Source: Acinetobacter sp. (lineage in GTDB: Bacteria; Pseudomonadota; Gammaproteobacteria; Pseudomonadales; Moraxellaceae). From it: a DNA stretch of 40,091 nt. The stretch lies in contig SSHE01000021.1 in the NCBI GenBank assembly GCA_008017315.1, positions 1 to 40,091 of the forward strand. The letters run 5' to 3'. Shown here in pieces: positions 9,110 through 19,144 of this stretch (the stretch's first letter is position 1; each line of letters starts with the position of its first letter). The notes under the pieces are model-generated. The model worked only from the letters and a program-made list of their open reading frames with translations, did not search any database and had not been told where the DNA came from. Both the position numbers and the translations under genes were made by a program.

Positions 9110-10592
9110 AAACTTCTTCCAACGCTACCAAAGCCTTTTTCGCATCACTATTCCCAGCCTGTGCAGCTTGCTGATAGTAGCATAAGGCTTGTTCTTTATC
9201 CTGCTCAACCTCTGTACCCTCAGCATATAATTTAGCCAACTGATACTGTGACGTAGCATGATGAAATGCAGCCGCTTTTTCAAAAAAAAATATCGCCTGA
9301 TGGATATCTTTAGCAAAAATTTCACCCTCTAAATACACCATGCCCAATAAACCATAGGTCGCAGCTTGCATCACTTCAAACTCATATTTTTTCTCTGTTA
9401 AAGCCGTCATAACCTGTCTGACATCATGGCGAGCCCGCTCAATCTGCTGTTCACTACTATTCAATTTGGCTAAACAAATCGCATAGGCAACACGACCTGT
9501 TAAATTGCCCTTTGCTGCACTCTGCTGTAAATAGGTTAAGGCTTTAGCTACATCTGCTGGCAAACTCTGACAACCATATAAATATAATAATCCGAGATTA
9601 TTTAATGCTTCATCTTCCTGCTCAAGAATGCCATGCCACAATTCCAATGCACGTTCAACCTGTACAATGTCCTGCTCATTTTCCATCACCAATAATTCGG
9701 CATAATTACATATTGCCTGTACATGCTGCTCAGCGACCATTTTTTCCAACCAATGATGAGCCTGTACAAAATCACATTCTACCCCCCAGCCATACATATA
9801 AAACAAGCCGAGATTCGCCATCGCTTCAGGATTGCCATTTTGTACTGCTAGATGAACCCAATAAAATGCCTGCTCAAGATTTTTACTCGTTCCCTGTCCA
9901 TGCAAATAACATGCGATTCCAAGACAACGCTGTGCATCGCTATGCCCTTGCTTGGCCAGTGCTGACCATTTAATAAAGGCTTTGACTTTATGCTCAGCAA
10001 CACCATTCCCATGATAATAGCACCATGCCAGTTGATGCTCGGCATCCTGATTACCCAAAGTGACTGCTCTTTCCAACCATTCCACAGCCAGCTCCGCATC
10101 CTGCACCACCCATTCCCCATCGACATACATACGGGCAATCTGAAACATCGCTTCACTACAGGTGTCATCCAATTCAAGTGCCTGATGAAAATATTGTAGG
10201 GCTAATTTGGGATTTTTTTCACCAAGATAACCCTCTTTTGCCAATTCACCTAAACCAACATTGGCTATCGCATATCTATCAGCGATTTTTGTCCAAAGTT
10301 GATGGGCTTTAGCATAACTTTTTGGTACACCATCACCGTTGATATAGGCGATTGCATGTAAATGAGTTTGGTGTAACTCTTTGAGATATTTCACCATTTC
10401 ATCACTGGCATCTAAACTCGCTTGCTCTAGTCCCAGTCGGATTTCTTTTTCTAATGCTGATTCATTTTTTTTGATACTTTTGGTTTTTTGAATATGGGGT
10501 TCTGATTCAGTGGGTATAGACTGTTTTTTCAGATCATTTATCCAGAAATAGGCAATAATAAACACTACAACAATAACGATGAACACCAACAT
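9108..10592 (-). CDS. Sel1/TPR-like repeat protein with an N-terminal TM anchor
   Basis: Repeated ~36-aa units such as A.F..IA..Y..G..V..D...A..WLE.A...G; N-terminal MLVFIVIVVVFIIAYFWI. Confidence 0.9.
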   Translation of the reverse strand: MLVFIVIVVVFIIAYFWINDLKKQSIPTESEPHIQKTKSIKKNESALEKEIRLGLEQASLDASDEMVKYLKELHQTHLHAIAYINGDGVPKSYAKAHQLWTKIADRYAIANVGLGELAKEGYLGEKNPKLALQYFHQALELDDTCSEAMFQIARMYVDGEWVVQDAELAVEWLERAVTLGNQDAEHQLAWCYYHGNGVAEHKVKAFIKWSALAKQGHSDAQRCLGIACYLHGQGTSKNLEQAFYWVHLAVQNGNPEAMANLGLFYMYGWGVECDFVQAHHWLEKMVAEQHVQAICNYAELLVMENEQDIVQVERALELWHGILEQEDEALNNLGLLYLYGCQSLPADVAKALTYLQQSAAKGNLTGRVAYAICLAKLNSSEQQIERARHDVRQVMTALTEKKYEFEVMQAATYGLLGMVYLEGEIFAKDIHQAIFFFEKAAAFHHATSQYQLAKLYAEGTEVEQDKEQALCYYQQAAQAGNSDAKKALVALEEV

Positions 10593-10631
10593 TTTTTACC
10601 CCAAAATATTTTTTAGTTTGTTTTTCAATAC

Positions 10632-11037
10632 TTAAGCATACCAATTTTCAAGTTGTAAATTCATTGCTACCAAAGCGTTAAAAATTGCATCATTACTCAC
10701 CAAAACCATATTTTCAGCTTTAGCATGGGATGCAATCTGCAAATCTAGTTCAGCGACGGTAATTCCCTGCTGTCGGGTTAAATATTTTAATTCACCATAA
10801 GACTGTGCAGCCATTCTATCCCAATTTAAGATATTAATATTTTTCAGGAAATCATGTACCCTTACAATTAAACGCTCATTATTAGACATCTTTATGCCGT
10901 ATAAAAGTTCTGCTTCGGTCATCACAGATGATATAAAGATTTTCCTGGACAGCAAAACGCATTTTTTGCTCTAGCTTTTCAGAATAACGGTTTTTAACGA
11001 TATAACTGACAATATTGGTATCCAACAAATAACGCAT
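10632..11037 (-). pseudogene. PIN-domain (VapC/FitB-like) toxin disrupted by an apparent frameshift
   Basis: Frame from ATG at 11037 gives MRYLLDTNIVSYIVKNRYSEKLEQKMRFAVQ, then the PIN homology continues in another frame (KIFISSVMTEAELLYGI...DLQIASHAKAENMVLVSND); the shift lies near 10938-10945. Confidence 0.8.
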
Positions 11038-11312
11038 CAAAATACATCTCGTTCAACTGCTGGTAAAATATGACGTTCTCTTAAAAAATCATCGTCAGGC
11101 TGGTCATTTGCATATTTATCGAAAAACTCGTTCCATGTTTTTGGTGCAATATCCTCAGTATAATGTGGCAATGGAAGTGTATTGCGTTCAACTGTTTCCA
11201 TAAGAAATAGTTTTATCGCCTGTGCAGGACTGATACCTAAGCGTTTAAATACGGAAAAAGACTGATTTTTTAAATCTTCATCTATCCGAAAATTATAAGA
11301 TACCGAACTCAT
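11037..11312 (-). CDS. RelB/DinJ-type ribbon-helix-helix antitoxin
   Basis: VSYNFRIDEDLKNQSFSVFKRLGISPAQAIKLFL N-terminal motif; stop overlaps the toxin ATG (TGATG); ATG at 11312 preferred. Confidence 0.8.
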   Translation of the reverse strand: MSSVSYNFRIDEDLKNQSFSVFKRLGISPAQAIKLFLMETVERNTLPLPHYTEDIAPKTWNEFFDKYANDQPDDDFLRERHILPAVERDVF

Positions 11313-11393
11313 GGTCACCTCTCCTATTTTCTTATTTGCACCGAATGAATGTATCACACCATGTATATACACTCAACGCTATTCACACATCAA

Positions 11394-11425
11394 AAAAAGC
11401 TGCTTCATTTCTGAAACAGCTTTTT
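11394..11425. terminator. Hairpin terminator downstream of the cyd operon
   Basis: AAAAAGCTG-C-TTCA-TTT-C-TGAA-A-CAGCTTTTT. Confidence 0.75.
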
Positions 11426-11437
11426 CATCACATTAAA

Positions 11438-11737
11438 TCAAGCCAATAGCCACGTATAATAGCCCCACAACATCAATGGGAAAGAAACTATCGGATGAAA
11501 CAACCACTTCCATAACCAGAAGTGTGGAATAAAACCCACACCATAGATAAATCCACCCGAGATTCCCAACATAATCAACATCATGGCACGATGACTATAA
11601 TGACCATCGGCATCCAGCATTAACGCTGGATGAATCAGCAACATGGCAGCGAGTGGCAATGCCAACAAAAAGGACACCGCCATGAGCACTTTTTGCCCGA
11701 CTGATGTTTTAATCGGCATCACCTCATCACCCATCAT
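11438..11737 (-). CDS. ybgE: Cyd operon protein YbgE-like
   Basis: Small three-TM protein directly downstream of cydX in the cyd operon. Confidence 0.75.
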   Translation of the reverse strand: MMGDEVMPIKTSVGQKVLMAVSFLLALPLAAMLLIHPALMLDADGHYSHRAMMLIMLGISGGFIYGVGFIPHFWLWKWLFHPIVSFPLMLWGYYTWLLA

Positions 11738-11842
11738 CTATTCCTCATCCAAGTCTTGATTGTTTTCCATGTACAATGCTGCAAGAACGCCTGCAAAACA
11801 CGCCATTAATACACCTAGAATCCACGCAAAATACCACATCAT
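11738..11842 (-). CDS. cydX: Cytochrome bd oxidase small subunit CydX (34 aa; absent from the supplied ORF track)
   Basis: Reverse-strand translation MMWYFAWILGVLMACFAGVLAALYMENNQDLDEE*, matching the CydX pattern (WYFAWILG...A..AL..E). Confidence 0.93.
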   Translation of the reverse strand: MMWYFAWILGVLMACFAGVLAALYMENNQDLDEE

Positions 11843-11863
11843 ATTTCTCCGTTATTCATTCGC

Positions 11864-13009
11864 TTAATACAAGCTATGGCTATTACTTTCAATGTGTTTG
11901 CTGGTGATTTTACCCCACATTTTATAGTATGACCACGTGGTATACAGCAAAATCAATGGCACAAAAATACCTGCTGCAATCGTCATCACAGTCAAAGTAT
12001 TTTTACTCGATACCGCATCCCACATAGTCAAACTTGATACAGGGTCAAGGCTTGATGGTAAAACAAATGGGAATAATGCAAAACCAGCAGTCAAAATCGT
12101 CCCGATAATCGCCAAACTTGAGCCGATAAAACTTAAACCTGCTTTATTCGCTTTGGCAAACACAATCGCCAACACCCCACCCAACACGCCTACACTAGGG
12201 GCTAGCATGGTCACTGGATACGTTGCATAATTGTTGAGCCAACCTGCATTGGCAGTTACAGATACTTGTTTTGCCAGTGGATTAAGTGCTGCACCTGTTT
12301 CCACAGCTTGTGCATAGCTAAAACCTTGGATATTACCCAATGCCAACCAAGCCCCAGCCAAAATAAAGCTCACCAAATATACAGCACCCATGATGGTTGC
12401 CGATTTGCGTGAACGGTCGTGCAAATCACCATCGGTACGCAACATCAACCACGTACTACCATGCAAACACAACATACTTAAACTCACCACACCAGCCAAC
12501 AATGCAAATGGATTTAATAGTGCAAAAAAACTGCCTGTATAAGTAGAACGCATGGTATCATCGAGCTGAAATGGAATCCCCAAAAACAAGTTACCAAATG
12601 CCACACCAAACACCAGAGCAGGCACTGCACCACCAACAGCCAGTGCCCAATCCCATGCTGTACGCCACTGGGTATTTTCTAATTTAGAACGATAATCAAA
12701 ACCCACAGGACGCAAGAATAAGGCAAACAATACCAACAATAATGCCCAATACATCCCAGAGAAAGCAACCGCATACACCATTGGCCATGCTGCAAAAAGT
12801 GCACCACCAGCAGTAATAAACCACACCTGATTACCATCCCAGTGTGGAGCAATGGTATTAATCGCTGCACGACGCTCATTATCGGTTTTGCCGACAAAAG
12901 GCATTACAGCCATCGACCCCATATCAAAACCATCTGTAAGGGCAAAACCGATAAGCAAAACACCAACCAATACCCACCAAATGATCTTTAACACTTCATA
13001 ATCAAACAT
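11864..13009 (-). CDS. cydB: Cytochrome bd ubiquinol oxidase subunit II
   Basis: MFDYEVLKIIWWVLVGVLLIGFALTDGFDMGSMAVMPFVGKTDNERRAAINTIAPHWDGNQVW. Confidence 0.97.
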   Translation of the reverse strand: MFDYEVLKIIWWVLVGVLLIGFALTDGFDMGSMAVMPFVGKTDNERRAAINTIAPHWDGNQVWFITAGGALFAAWPMVYAVAFSGMYWALLLVLFALFLRPVGFDYRSKLENTQWRTAWDWALAVGGAVPALVFGVAFGNLFLGIPFQLDDTMRSTYTGSFFALLNPFALLAGVVSLSMLCLHGSTWLMLRTDGDLHDRSRKSATIMGAVYLVSFILAGAWLALGNIQGFSYAQAVETGAALNPLAKQVSVTANAGWLNNYATYPVTMLAPSVGVLGGVLAIVFAKANKAGLSFIGSSLAIIGTILTAGFALFPFVLPSSLDPVSSLTMWDAVSSKNTLTVMTIAAGIFVPLILLYTTWSYYKMWGKITSKHIESNSHSLY

Positions 13010-13014
13010 GATGA

Positions 13015-14583
13015 TTACTCCTTAGCGTTTTGCTCTAATTTTTCAAAATGATAACGTCCAGTATGCAATGAACTTGGTCCCAAACGAGAGAACTTAATCA
13101 TCAAATACATTTCGATAATTAACAAGACCGTATAGAACGCTGCCAAAGCGATGATAGACCCCCAAACATCCCCTGCACTCAAACTCGATGCCGATAAATG
13201 TGTGGGTAACACTTCACCAATCGTCCACGGCTGGCGACCATGTTCTGCCACAAACCAACCTGCCTGAATCGCAATCCACGGTAAAGGTAGAGAAACAATG
13301 GCAAATTTAAGCAACCAAGGTTTACGTTCGGCATTACGATGAATCACTGCCCACGTTGCCAAGCCAAATAACAACAACATTAAAAAGCCCGATGCCACCA
13401 TCGCACGGAATGACCAGAATAGACTTGGCACGTGAGGAATAGTATCTTTGGTTGCTGCTTTAATATGCTCTTCAGTTGCATCCACAACATTAGGGGTATA
13501 TTTTTTCAATAATAAACCATACCCTAAATCTTTTTGATTCTGTGCAAAAGAATCCAACAATTCAGGTGATTTATCTCCAGCACGTAATTTTTCCAATTCG
13601 GCATAAGCAATCATCCCATTACGAATACGCGCCTCATGCTGCACCATCAAATCTTTAAGTCCCATGACTTCTTTATCTAAAGAACGTGTGGCAATAATAC
13701 CCATCGCATACGGAATTTTAATCGCATAATCGGTACGCATTTCCTCTTGGTTCGGAATACCAAATAAGGTAAATGGTGCAGGTGCTGGATGTGTATCCCA
13801 TTCTGCTTCAATCGCTGCCAATTTGGTTTTTTGTACATCACCCAGCTCATAACCCGATTCATCACCGAGTAAAATCACCGAAAAAGACGATGCCAAACCA
13901 AAAATCGCTGCAATCGCAAAAGAACGACGAGCAAATGGTACATCACGCTTTTTAAGCAAATAATAACTTGATAATGCAAGCACAAAAATTGCCCCAGTCA
14001 CATAACCTGCCGATACAGTATGCACAAACTTCACTTGAGCTACAGGGTTAAATACTAATGCCGCAAAATCTACCATTTCCATTCGCATGGTTTCATAGTT
14101 AAACGCAGAGCCTACAGGATTTTGCATCCAACCATTGGCAATCAAAATCCATAACGCCGACATATTGGAGCCAATCGCCACCAACCATGTCACAATCAAA
14201 TGCTGAAACTTAGACAATCTATCCCAACCAAAGAAGAATAGACCAATAAAAGTGGATTCAAGAAAGAATGCCATCAAGCCTTCAATCGCAAGCGGTGCAC
14301 CAAAAATATCACCCACATAATGTGAATAATATGCCCAGTTAGTACCAAACTGGAACTCCATTGTTAAGCCTGTGGTGACTCCCAGTGCAAAGTTAATACC
14401 AAATAATTTCCCCCAAAACTTCACCATATCTTTATAAATTTCTTTACCCGATATGACATAAGTCGTCTCCATGATCGCGAGAATAAACGCTAAACCAAGA
14501 GTAAGAGGAACAAAAATAAAATGATACATCGCTGTCATAGCGAATTGAAATCGTGATAAATCCACGACAGTTTCTGAGATCAT
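13015..14583 (-). CDS. cydA: Cytochrome bd ubiquinol oxidase subunit I
   Basis: [48 protein letters not shown] motif. Confidence 0.97.
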   Translation of the reverse strand: MISETVVDLSRFQFAMTAMYHFIFVPLTLGLAFILAIMETTYVISGKEIYKDMVKFWGKLFGINFALGVTTGLTMEFQFGTNWAYYSHYVGDIFGAPLAIEGLMAFFLESTFIGLFFFGWDRLSKFQHLIVTWLVAIGSNMSALWILIANGWMQNPVGSAFNYETMRMEMVDFAALVFNPVAQVKFVHTVSAGYVTGAIFVLALSSYYLLKKRDVPFARRSFAIAAIFGLASSFSVILLGDESGYELGDVQKTKLAAIEAEWDTHPAPAPFTLFGIPNQEEMRTDYAIKIPYAMGIIATRSLDKEVMGLKDLMVQHEARIRNGMIAYAELEKLRAGDKSPELLDSFAQNQKDLGYGLLLKKYTPNVVDATEEHIKAATKDTIPHVPSLFWSFRAMVASGFLMLLLFGLATWAVIHRNAERKPWLLKFAIVSLPLPWIAIQAGWFVAEHGRQPWTIGEVLPTHLSASSLSAGDVWGSIIALAAFYTVLLIIEMYLMIKFSRLGPSSLHTGRYHFEKLEQNAKE

Positions 14584-14774
14584 CGAAATGACTCCTGTGA
14601 TACAGACGAATTACCTGCTATATGTTCAGCAACTTGATTTTCCATCCCTTTAGGGATAGTGGGAGCATCAAACCAAATTGCTTTTATTGCCATAAGACAA
14701 ATCACCTTCACGACCAAAATGAGGGTGATTTCTCGCACTAGCCTTTTATTACTCAAATTGCGCCAGTCTTTCAT
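14580..14774 (-). CDS. cydP: Small single-TM protein, CydP-like putative cytochrome oxidase small subunit
   Basis: [35 protein letters not shown]; overlaps the cydA start by 4 nt. Confidence 0.75.
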   Translation of the reverse strand: MKDWRNLSNKRLVREITLILVVKVICLMAIKAIWFDAPTIPKGMENQVAEHIAGNSSVSQESFR

Positions 14775-15182
14775 CAGAAAAACCTATACAAAAAATAATC
14801 TTTTTTATTATCCATCAACCACCTACAAAAATACATACTCATAATTCATGCCAATAAACCCGACTAAATTGATATACTTTATTATAAAACAAAATATTCT
14901 ATCAAATAAGATATTGATTTATTAAATAATACTTATGATTTTATCTTGTATATAAAAAACTTGGATACCCAGACGATTTACAAAAAAATTGGCAAAAAAT
15001 ACCACCACAACAACATCACCCTGTATTTTTATGTATTCAATGTCATTTTAAAGCACAGCATCTACTGATTTTAGATGATTTCATGTACACTAAGTTTTCA
15101 GGCTAAGGAGCGGCTTCTGTTATGCACAAACACGACCATATCTCATGTACGTCCAATATACACTGAGTCAGGAATCATCTTC

Positions 15183-16424
15183 ATGACCGACCCATCTCTT
15201 GTGACAACATCTTTAAAATCTTATCTATTAAAGTCACAGACCTATTTATCGCTTCTTATTCTAGCGGTATGTGTTGTTGGCATGACCAGCATCGCAGCAC
15301 ATACTTTTAAAAGATACTCCGAATACAATTTACAACTCATTGCCCAGTCTTTCTCCGAACAAATCCAGATGGCAGTTCTGCTGGAGGACAAACGTACTAT
15401 TGATGATACCATCAAGATATTTATGCAAAAATATCCATTACAAAGCATACAAGTCATCAATATGACAGGTGAAATCATCGCAAACAGTGCAGAACCGCTC
15501 CCTATCTATCGCACAGATGCAGCACTGCTTGAAAGCATACAAACATGGCTTATTTCCGATCATGCTGGTTATACCAATGTTGTTCACAATGCCCAAATCT
15601 TGGCACAAGTCAAAGTCACCAATAGTATTTTTCCGCTGATTAGCTTTTTAAAATTATTTGTTTTGTTTTTTATTATCAGTCTAGGTGGTGTGTTATTTTT
15701 AATCACCTTTAGTACCAATCTCATCTATCGTAATATTGACCACTCATTAGCGACGCTCACGCTCACCACCGAATCCATCATTGCCAAACGCAACTTTACC
15801 CAACGTGTGCCACATAGCCACATTGCGGAATTTAATACTATCTCCGAAAGTTTTAATGCACTATTAAATGAAATCCAAACCTGGCAAGCCCACTTACAAC
15901 AAGAAAATTCTCACCTCGAATATCGTGCTTTACATGACATACTCACACAACTGCCAAACCGTGCGTATTTTAATCAACGTCTAGCTCAACTCTTTGAGCA
16001 TCCAAATACACGCAGACATTTTGCCTTATTGTATATTGATAATAATAGTTTTAAAGAAATCAATGATACGTATGGACATCAAGCAGGTGATGCCGTATTG
16101 CAAGAAATGGCGATACGGTTAAAACGCACACTGCGTTCCAATGATTTCATTGCTCGTATTGGTGGCGATGAGTTTGCGGTTTTACTCCTGAATATTTCCA
16201 AACCTATGCAAGCGATGACCGCAGCAAAAAATCTCTTGCGTGTTGGCGATACACCTCTACAATTTGAAAATACCAGCATTCAATTTGGTTTTAGTATTGG
16301 TGTTGCACTGTCTGTTCAAGCAGACTCAATTGAACAACTTATCCATCAAGCAGACCAGGCCATGTATCAGGCAAAAGCCAATACACCGCAAAAATTAGCC
16401 ATTTATACGCCAATCTCAACATAG
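15183..16424 (+). CDS. Membrane-bound GGDEF diguanylate cyclase
   Basis: Two TM segments flanking a sensor region, ARIGGDEFAVLL active site, upstream RSND (RxxD I-site); ATG at 15183 preferred. Confidence 0.92.
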   Translation: MTDPSLVTTSLKSYLLKSQTYLSLLILAVCVVGMTSIAAHTFKRYSEYNLQLIAQSFSEQIQMAVLLEDKRTIDDTIKIFMQKYPLQSIQVINMTGEIIANSAEPLPIYRTDAALLESIQTWLISDHAGYTNVVHNAQILAQVKVTNSIFPLISFLKLFVLFFIISLGGVLFLITFSTNLIYRNIDHSLATLTLTTESIIAKRNFTQRVPHSHIAEFNTISESFNALLNEIQTWQAHLQQENSHLEYRALHDILTQLPNRAYFNQRLAQLFEHPNTRRHFALLYIDNNSFKEINDTYGHQAGDAVLQEMAIRLKRTLRSNDFIARIGGDEFAVLLLNISKPMQAMTAAKNLLRVGDTPLQFENTSIQFGFSIGVALSVQADSIEQLIHQADQAMYQAKANTPQKLAIYTPIST

Positions 16425-16447
16425 CGTCTAAAAATAGACGCTATGTT
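16418..16447 (+). terminator. Hairpin overlapping the stop codon of the GGDEF gene
   Basis: AACATAGCGTCTA-AAAA-TAGACGCTATGTT, 13-bp perfect stem, no strong T tract. Confidence 0.55.
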
Positions 16448-16550
16448 GTACACAATTCTTGCTATATCCCTACACGCCATTCATCGTTGTTTGTCAATTT
16501 TGGATAGACATCGTCCATATATGACTGGCGACCATGATGGCAGCGTTCAC

Positions 16551-18245
16551 TTATGACTTCGCTTTTAACCCTTGTGTTAAGCCATTAATATCACCACCCT
16601 GTAGGCCTAACTCATTCATTAAGCTATCAATCAATGGGGCTTGACTACGATAACGCAAGGCACTATTGACCACTTGGTCGGATAACGATGCTTGGTTATT
16701 TGCACCATCAGCCGATTCACCCGACACCGAACCACCAGCAAAACCATTTAAACCATTGACTTGTAAAATTTTGATGTCATCAATATTTTCCATTGGTTTA
16801 ACACTTTCACGAATAATGTCTGGCAAATGTTTCAATAAAGCTAAACGCACTTGCATTTCCACCTGTTCCGCAGACAACACATTGGCTGCTTCATTGACGG
16901 CACGAGTACCTTCGGCATCGACCTGATATTGCTTTTCCAATGCCTGTGCCAGCAAAACTTTGGCATCTGCTTCACCTTTGGCTTTTAAGCGAACTTTTTC
17001 GGCTTCGGCCTCGGCAGCAATGCGTACCGCTTCGGCTTCATCGGCTGCGGCTTTTTTACCTGCATCGGCAGCCACAGTAATCGCAATGGCATCTTTTTCC
17101 GCCGCCTGTTTTGCTGCAACCAGTTCAACAGCTTTTTGACGCTCAGCACGTTGTGTTTCACGTACCGTCACGACTTCTTCTTCAGCTTTTACTGCTTCAG
17201 CACGGGCTTTATCCGCTTGTGCTTTGGCTTCTGATTCAGCACGAGATTTTTCCGCAATGGCAATCGCACGGTCTTGCTCGGCAAGTTCAATGGTTTTCTT
17301 TTGTTCAACCATAGCTTGCTCAATGATTTGTGACTTCTGAATATTCTCATTTTCCACATCACGTGCTGCTGCAATACGTTTTAACTCAACTTCACGCTCT
17401 GCTGCAATACGTGCTTCTTCAGCCTCACGTTTTTTCGCAGCTTCTTGTGACGCAATTTCAGCCGATTGCTCTGCTTTACGAATAGAGACTTCACGCTCCT
17501 GTTGCATTTTGGCATATTCCTCTTCACGAGAAATTTGTAAACGTGCCTGCTCCGCTTCAAGATTTTTCGCACGAATGGCGAGATCTGCATCCTGTTCAAT
17601 ATCATTACGCTTTTTACGGCGGTCTTCGATGGTTTCGGTAAGCTTGGTCAAACCTTCGGCATCAAAGGCATTTTGTGGATTGAAGAATTTAAAGCTGGTT
17701 TGGTCTAAACCTGTTAAGGATACGGTTTCCAATTCCAAACCGTTTTTAGATAAATCTTCTGACACCACCTGCTGTACTTTTTGCACAAAATCCACTCGTT
17801 TTTCATGCAATTCTTCCATTGCCATTTCCGCAGCAACCGCACGCAAGGAATCGACAAATTTACCTTCGACTAGGTCTTTTAACTCTTGTGGTGACATGGT
17901 TTTTTTACCCAATGTCTGTGCTGCCGTTGCAATAGATTCTGCGGTAGGCTTGACGCGTACATAAAACTCCGCCATCACATCAACACGCATACGATCACGC
18001 GTAATCAACGCCTGATCTGCCGCACGACGCACCTCCAAACGCAAGGTATTCATATTCACAGGGATAATTTCATGCAGAATTGGAAATACCAATGCACCAC
18101 CATTGAGAATGACTTTTTCTCCACCCCAGCCTGTCCGTACAAACGACACTTCTTTACTTGAACGACGATATAATCGTGCCAGAATCACCCCTAAAATTAT
18201 TAAGGCGACAACTGCAATACCTGCAAAAATCAAAATTTCAACCAT
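16551..18245 (-). CDS. yqiK: Flotillin/SPFH family protein, YqiK-like
   Basis: N-terminal TM, SPFH region (GGALVFPILHEIIPVNMNTLRLEVRR...), long Ala/Glu coiled coil. Confidence 0.9.
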   Translation of the reverse strand: MVEILIFAGIAVVALIILGVILARLYRRSSKEVSFVRTGWGGEKVILNGGALVFPILHEIIPVNMNTLRLEVRRAADQALITRDRMRVDVMAEFYVRVKPTAESIATAAQTLGKKTMSPQELKDLVEGKFVDSLRAVAAEMAMEELHEKRVDFVQKVQQVVSEDLSKNGLELETVSLTGLDQTSFKFFNPQNAFDAEGLTKLTETIEDRRKKRNDIEQDADLAIRAKNLEAEQARLQISREEEYAKMQQEREVSIRKAEQSAEIASQEAAKKREAEEARIAAEREVELKRIAAARDVENENIQKSQIIEQAMVEQKKTIELAEQDRAIAIAEKSRAESEAKAQADKARAEAVKAEEEVVTVRETQRAERQKAVELVAAKQAAEKDAIAITVAADAGKKAAADEAEAVRIAAEAEAEKVRLKAKGEADAKVLLAQALEKQYQVDAEGTRAVNEAANVLSAEQVEMQVRLALLKHLPDIIRESVKPMENIDDIKILQVNGLNGFAGGSVSGESADGANNQASLSDQVVNSALRYRSQAPLIDSLMNELGLQGGDINGLTQGLKAKS

Positions 18246-18275
18246 GACTATTTTCCCAATTCCCGATTGTGATGA

Positions 18276-18923
18276 CTATTCTTTGAGAATAGCTTTGAAA
18301 ACTGTGCCGTTCTTCGACACCAATAAAATTTCACTCCCTTGCGGTAGTATCTGTGCCATATCAGGCTCAACCATCACATAATGGGTCTGACCAAATGAAT
18401 CTTTGAGTTTCGCCTGTGCAGGATATCCCTGCCTTGCTTCACCCAAAATAATGTGTGCTGCCGAACCCACCAACGAATCACTTGATATTGCTGTAGTAAA
18501 ATCTTTGGGTAAAATCCGATACAAGCCCATGGCAATATAACGCACTATCGGCAGAACCATAAAAAATACCGCAATACCAGCCAACCATGCAGGTAAATAC
18601 TGATTAAACATCATCTGCCAGATATTTTGTGCCATTAAACCCGCAATACCATAGCTTGCTAGAAACACCACCAGCCACATCAATACAGGTACACGTCCAA
18701 GATATAACCATGCTAGACATTCAATCAGTACACTGCCCGAGTGTGCATCCAATGGCAATTCAGGCGAAGAATGATCCATCAAACTATGCGGTAATAAATG
18801 ATCCAGCCAGTCCGTCACACCGCCAACCAGCAAGCTAATAACTTCCAAAATCCCCAGCATCAACATGACCGCTAAAGCAACGGTAAACCACAGGTTTTCA
18901 GGTTGTATCAATAAATCCCACAT
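18276..18923 (-). CDS. yqiJ: YqiJ/NfeD-like inner-membrane protein with C-terminal OB fold
   Basis: Multiple TM segments, C-terminal GEARQGYPAQAKLKDSFGQTHYVMVEP; directly upstream of the flotillin gene on the same strand. Confidence 0.85.
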   Translation of the reverse strand: MWDLLIQPENLWFTVALAVMLMLGILEVISLLVGGVTDWLDHLLPHSLMDHSSPELPLDAHSGSVLIECLAWLYLGRVPVLMWLVVFLASYGIAGLMAQNIWQMMFNQYLPAWLAGIAVFFMVLPIVRYIAMGLYRILPKDFTTAISSDSLVGSAAHIILGEARQGYPAQAKLKDSFGQTHYVMVEPDMAQILPQGSEILLVSKNGTVFKAILKE

Positions 18924-19144
18924 CCACCACCCTCCTGTTCTTGATTTTAATTCAATATTTTAGACCACAATATCACCCTTAAAAAAGACACTTTAAAATA
19001 TTATAAGTGACTTATTTTTAAGTTATTTTATAACACATTACCCAAAGGATGACTAGCAAGTTATCGAAAAAAATTGGCAACTATACGCAATATTGTAATG
19101 ATTGCAACACCTCGCCGTATTTATTTCATATCAGGTACAACACT

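Noticed and set aside
10632-10955. The supplied ORF as an intact toxin
   Set aside because: It lacks the N-terminal MRYLLDTN catalytic region, which is present just upstream in another frame.
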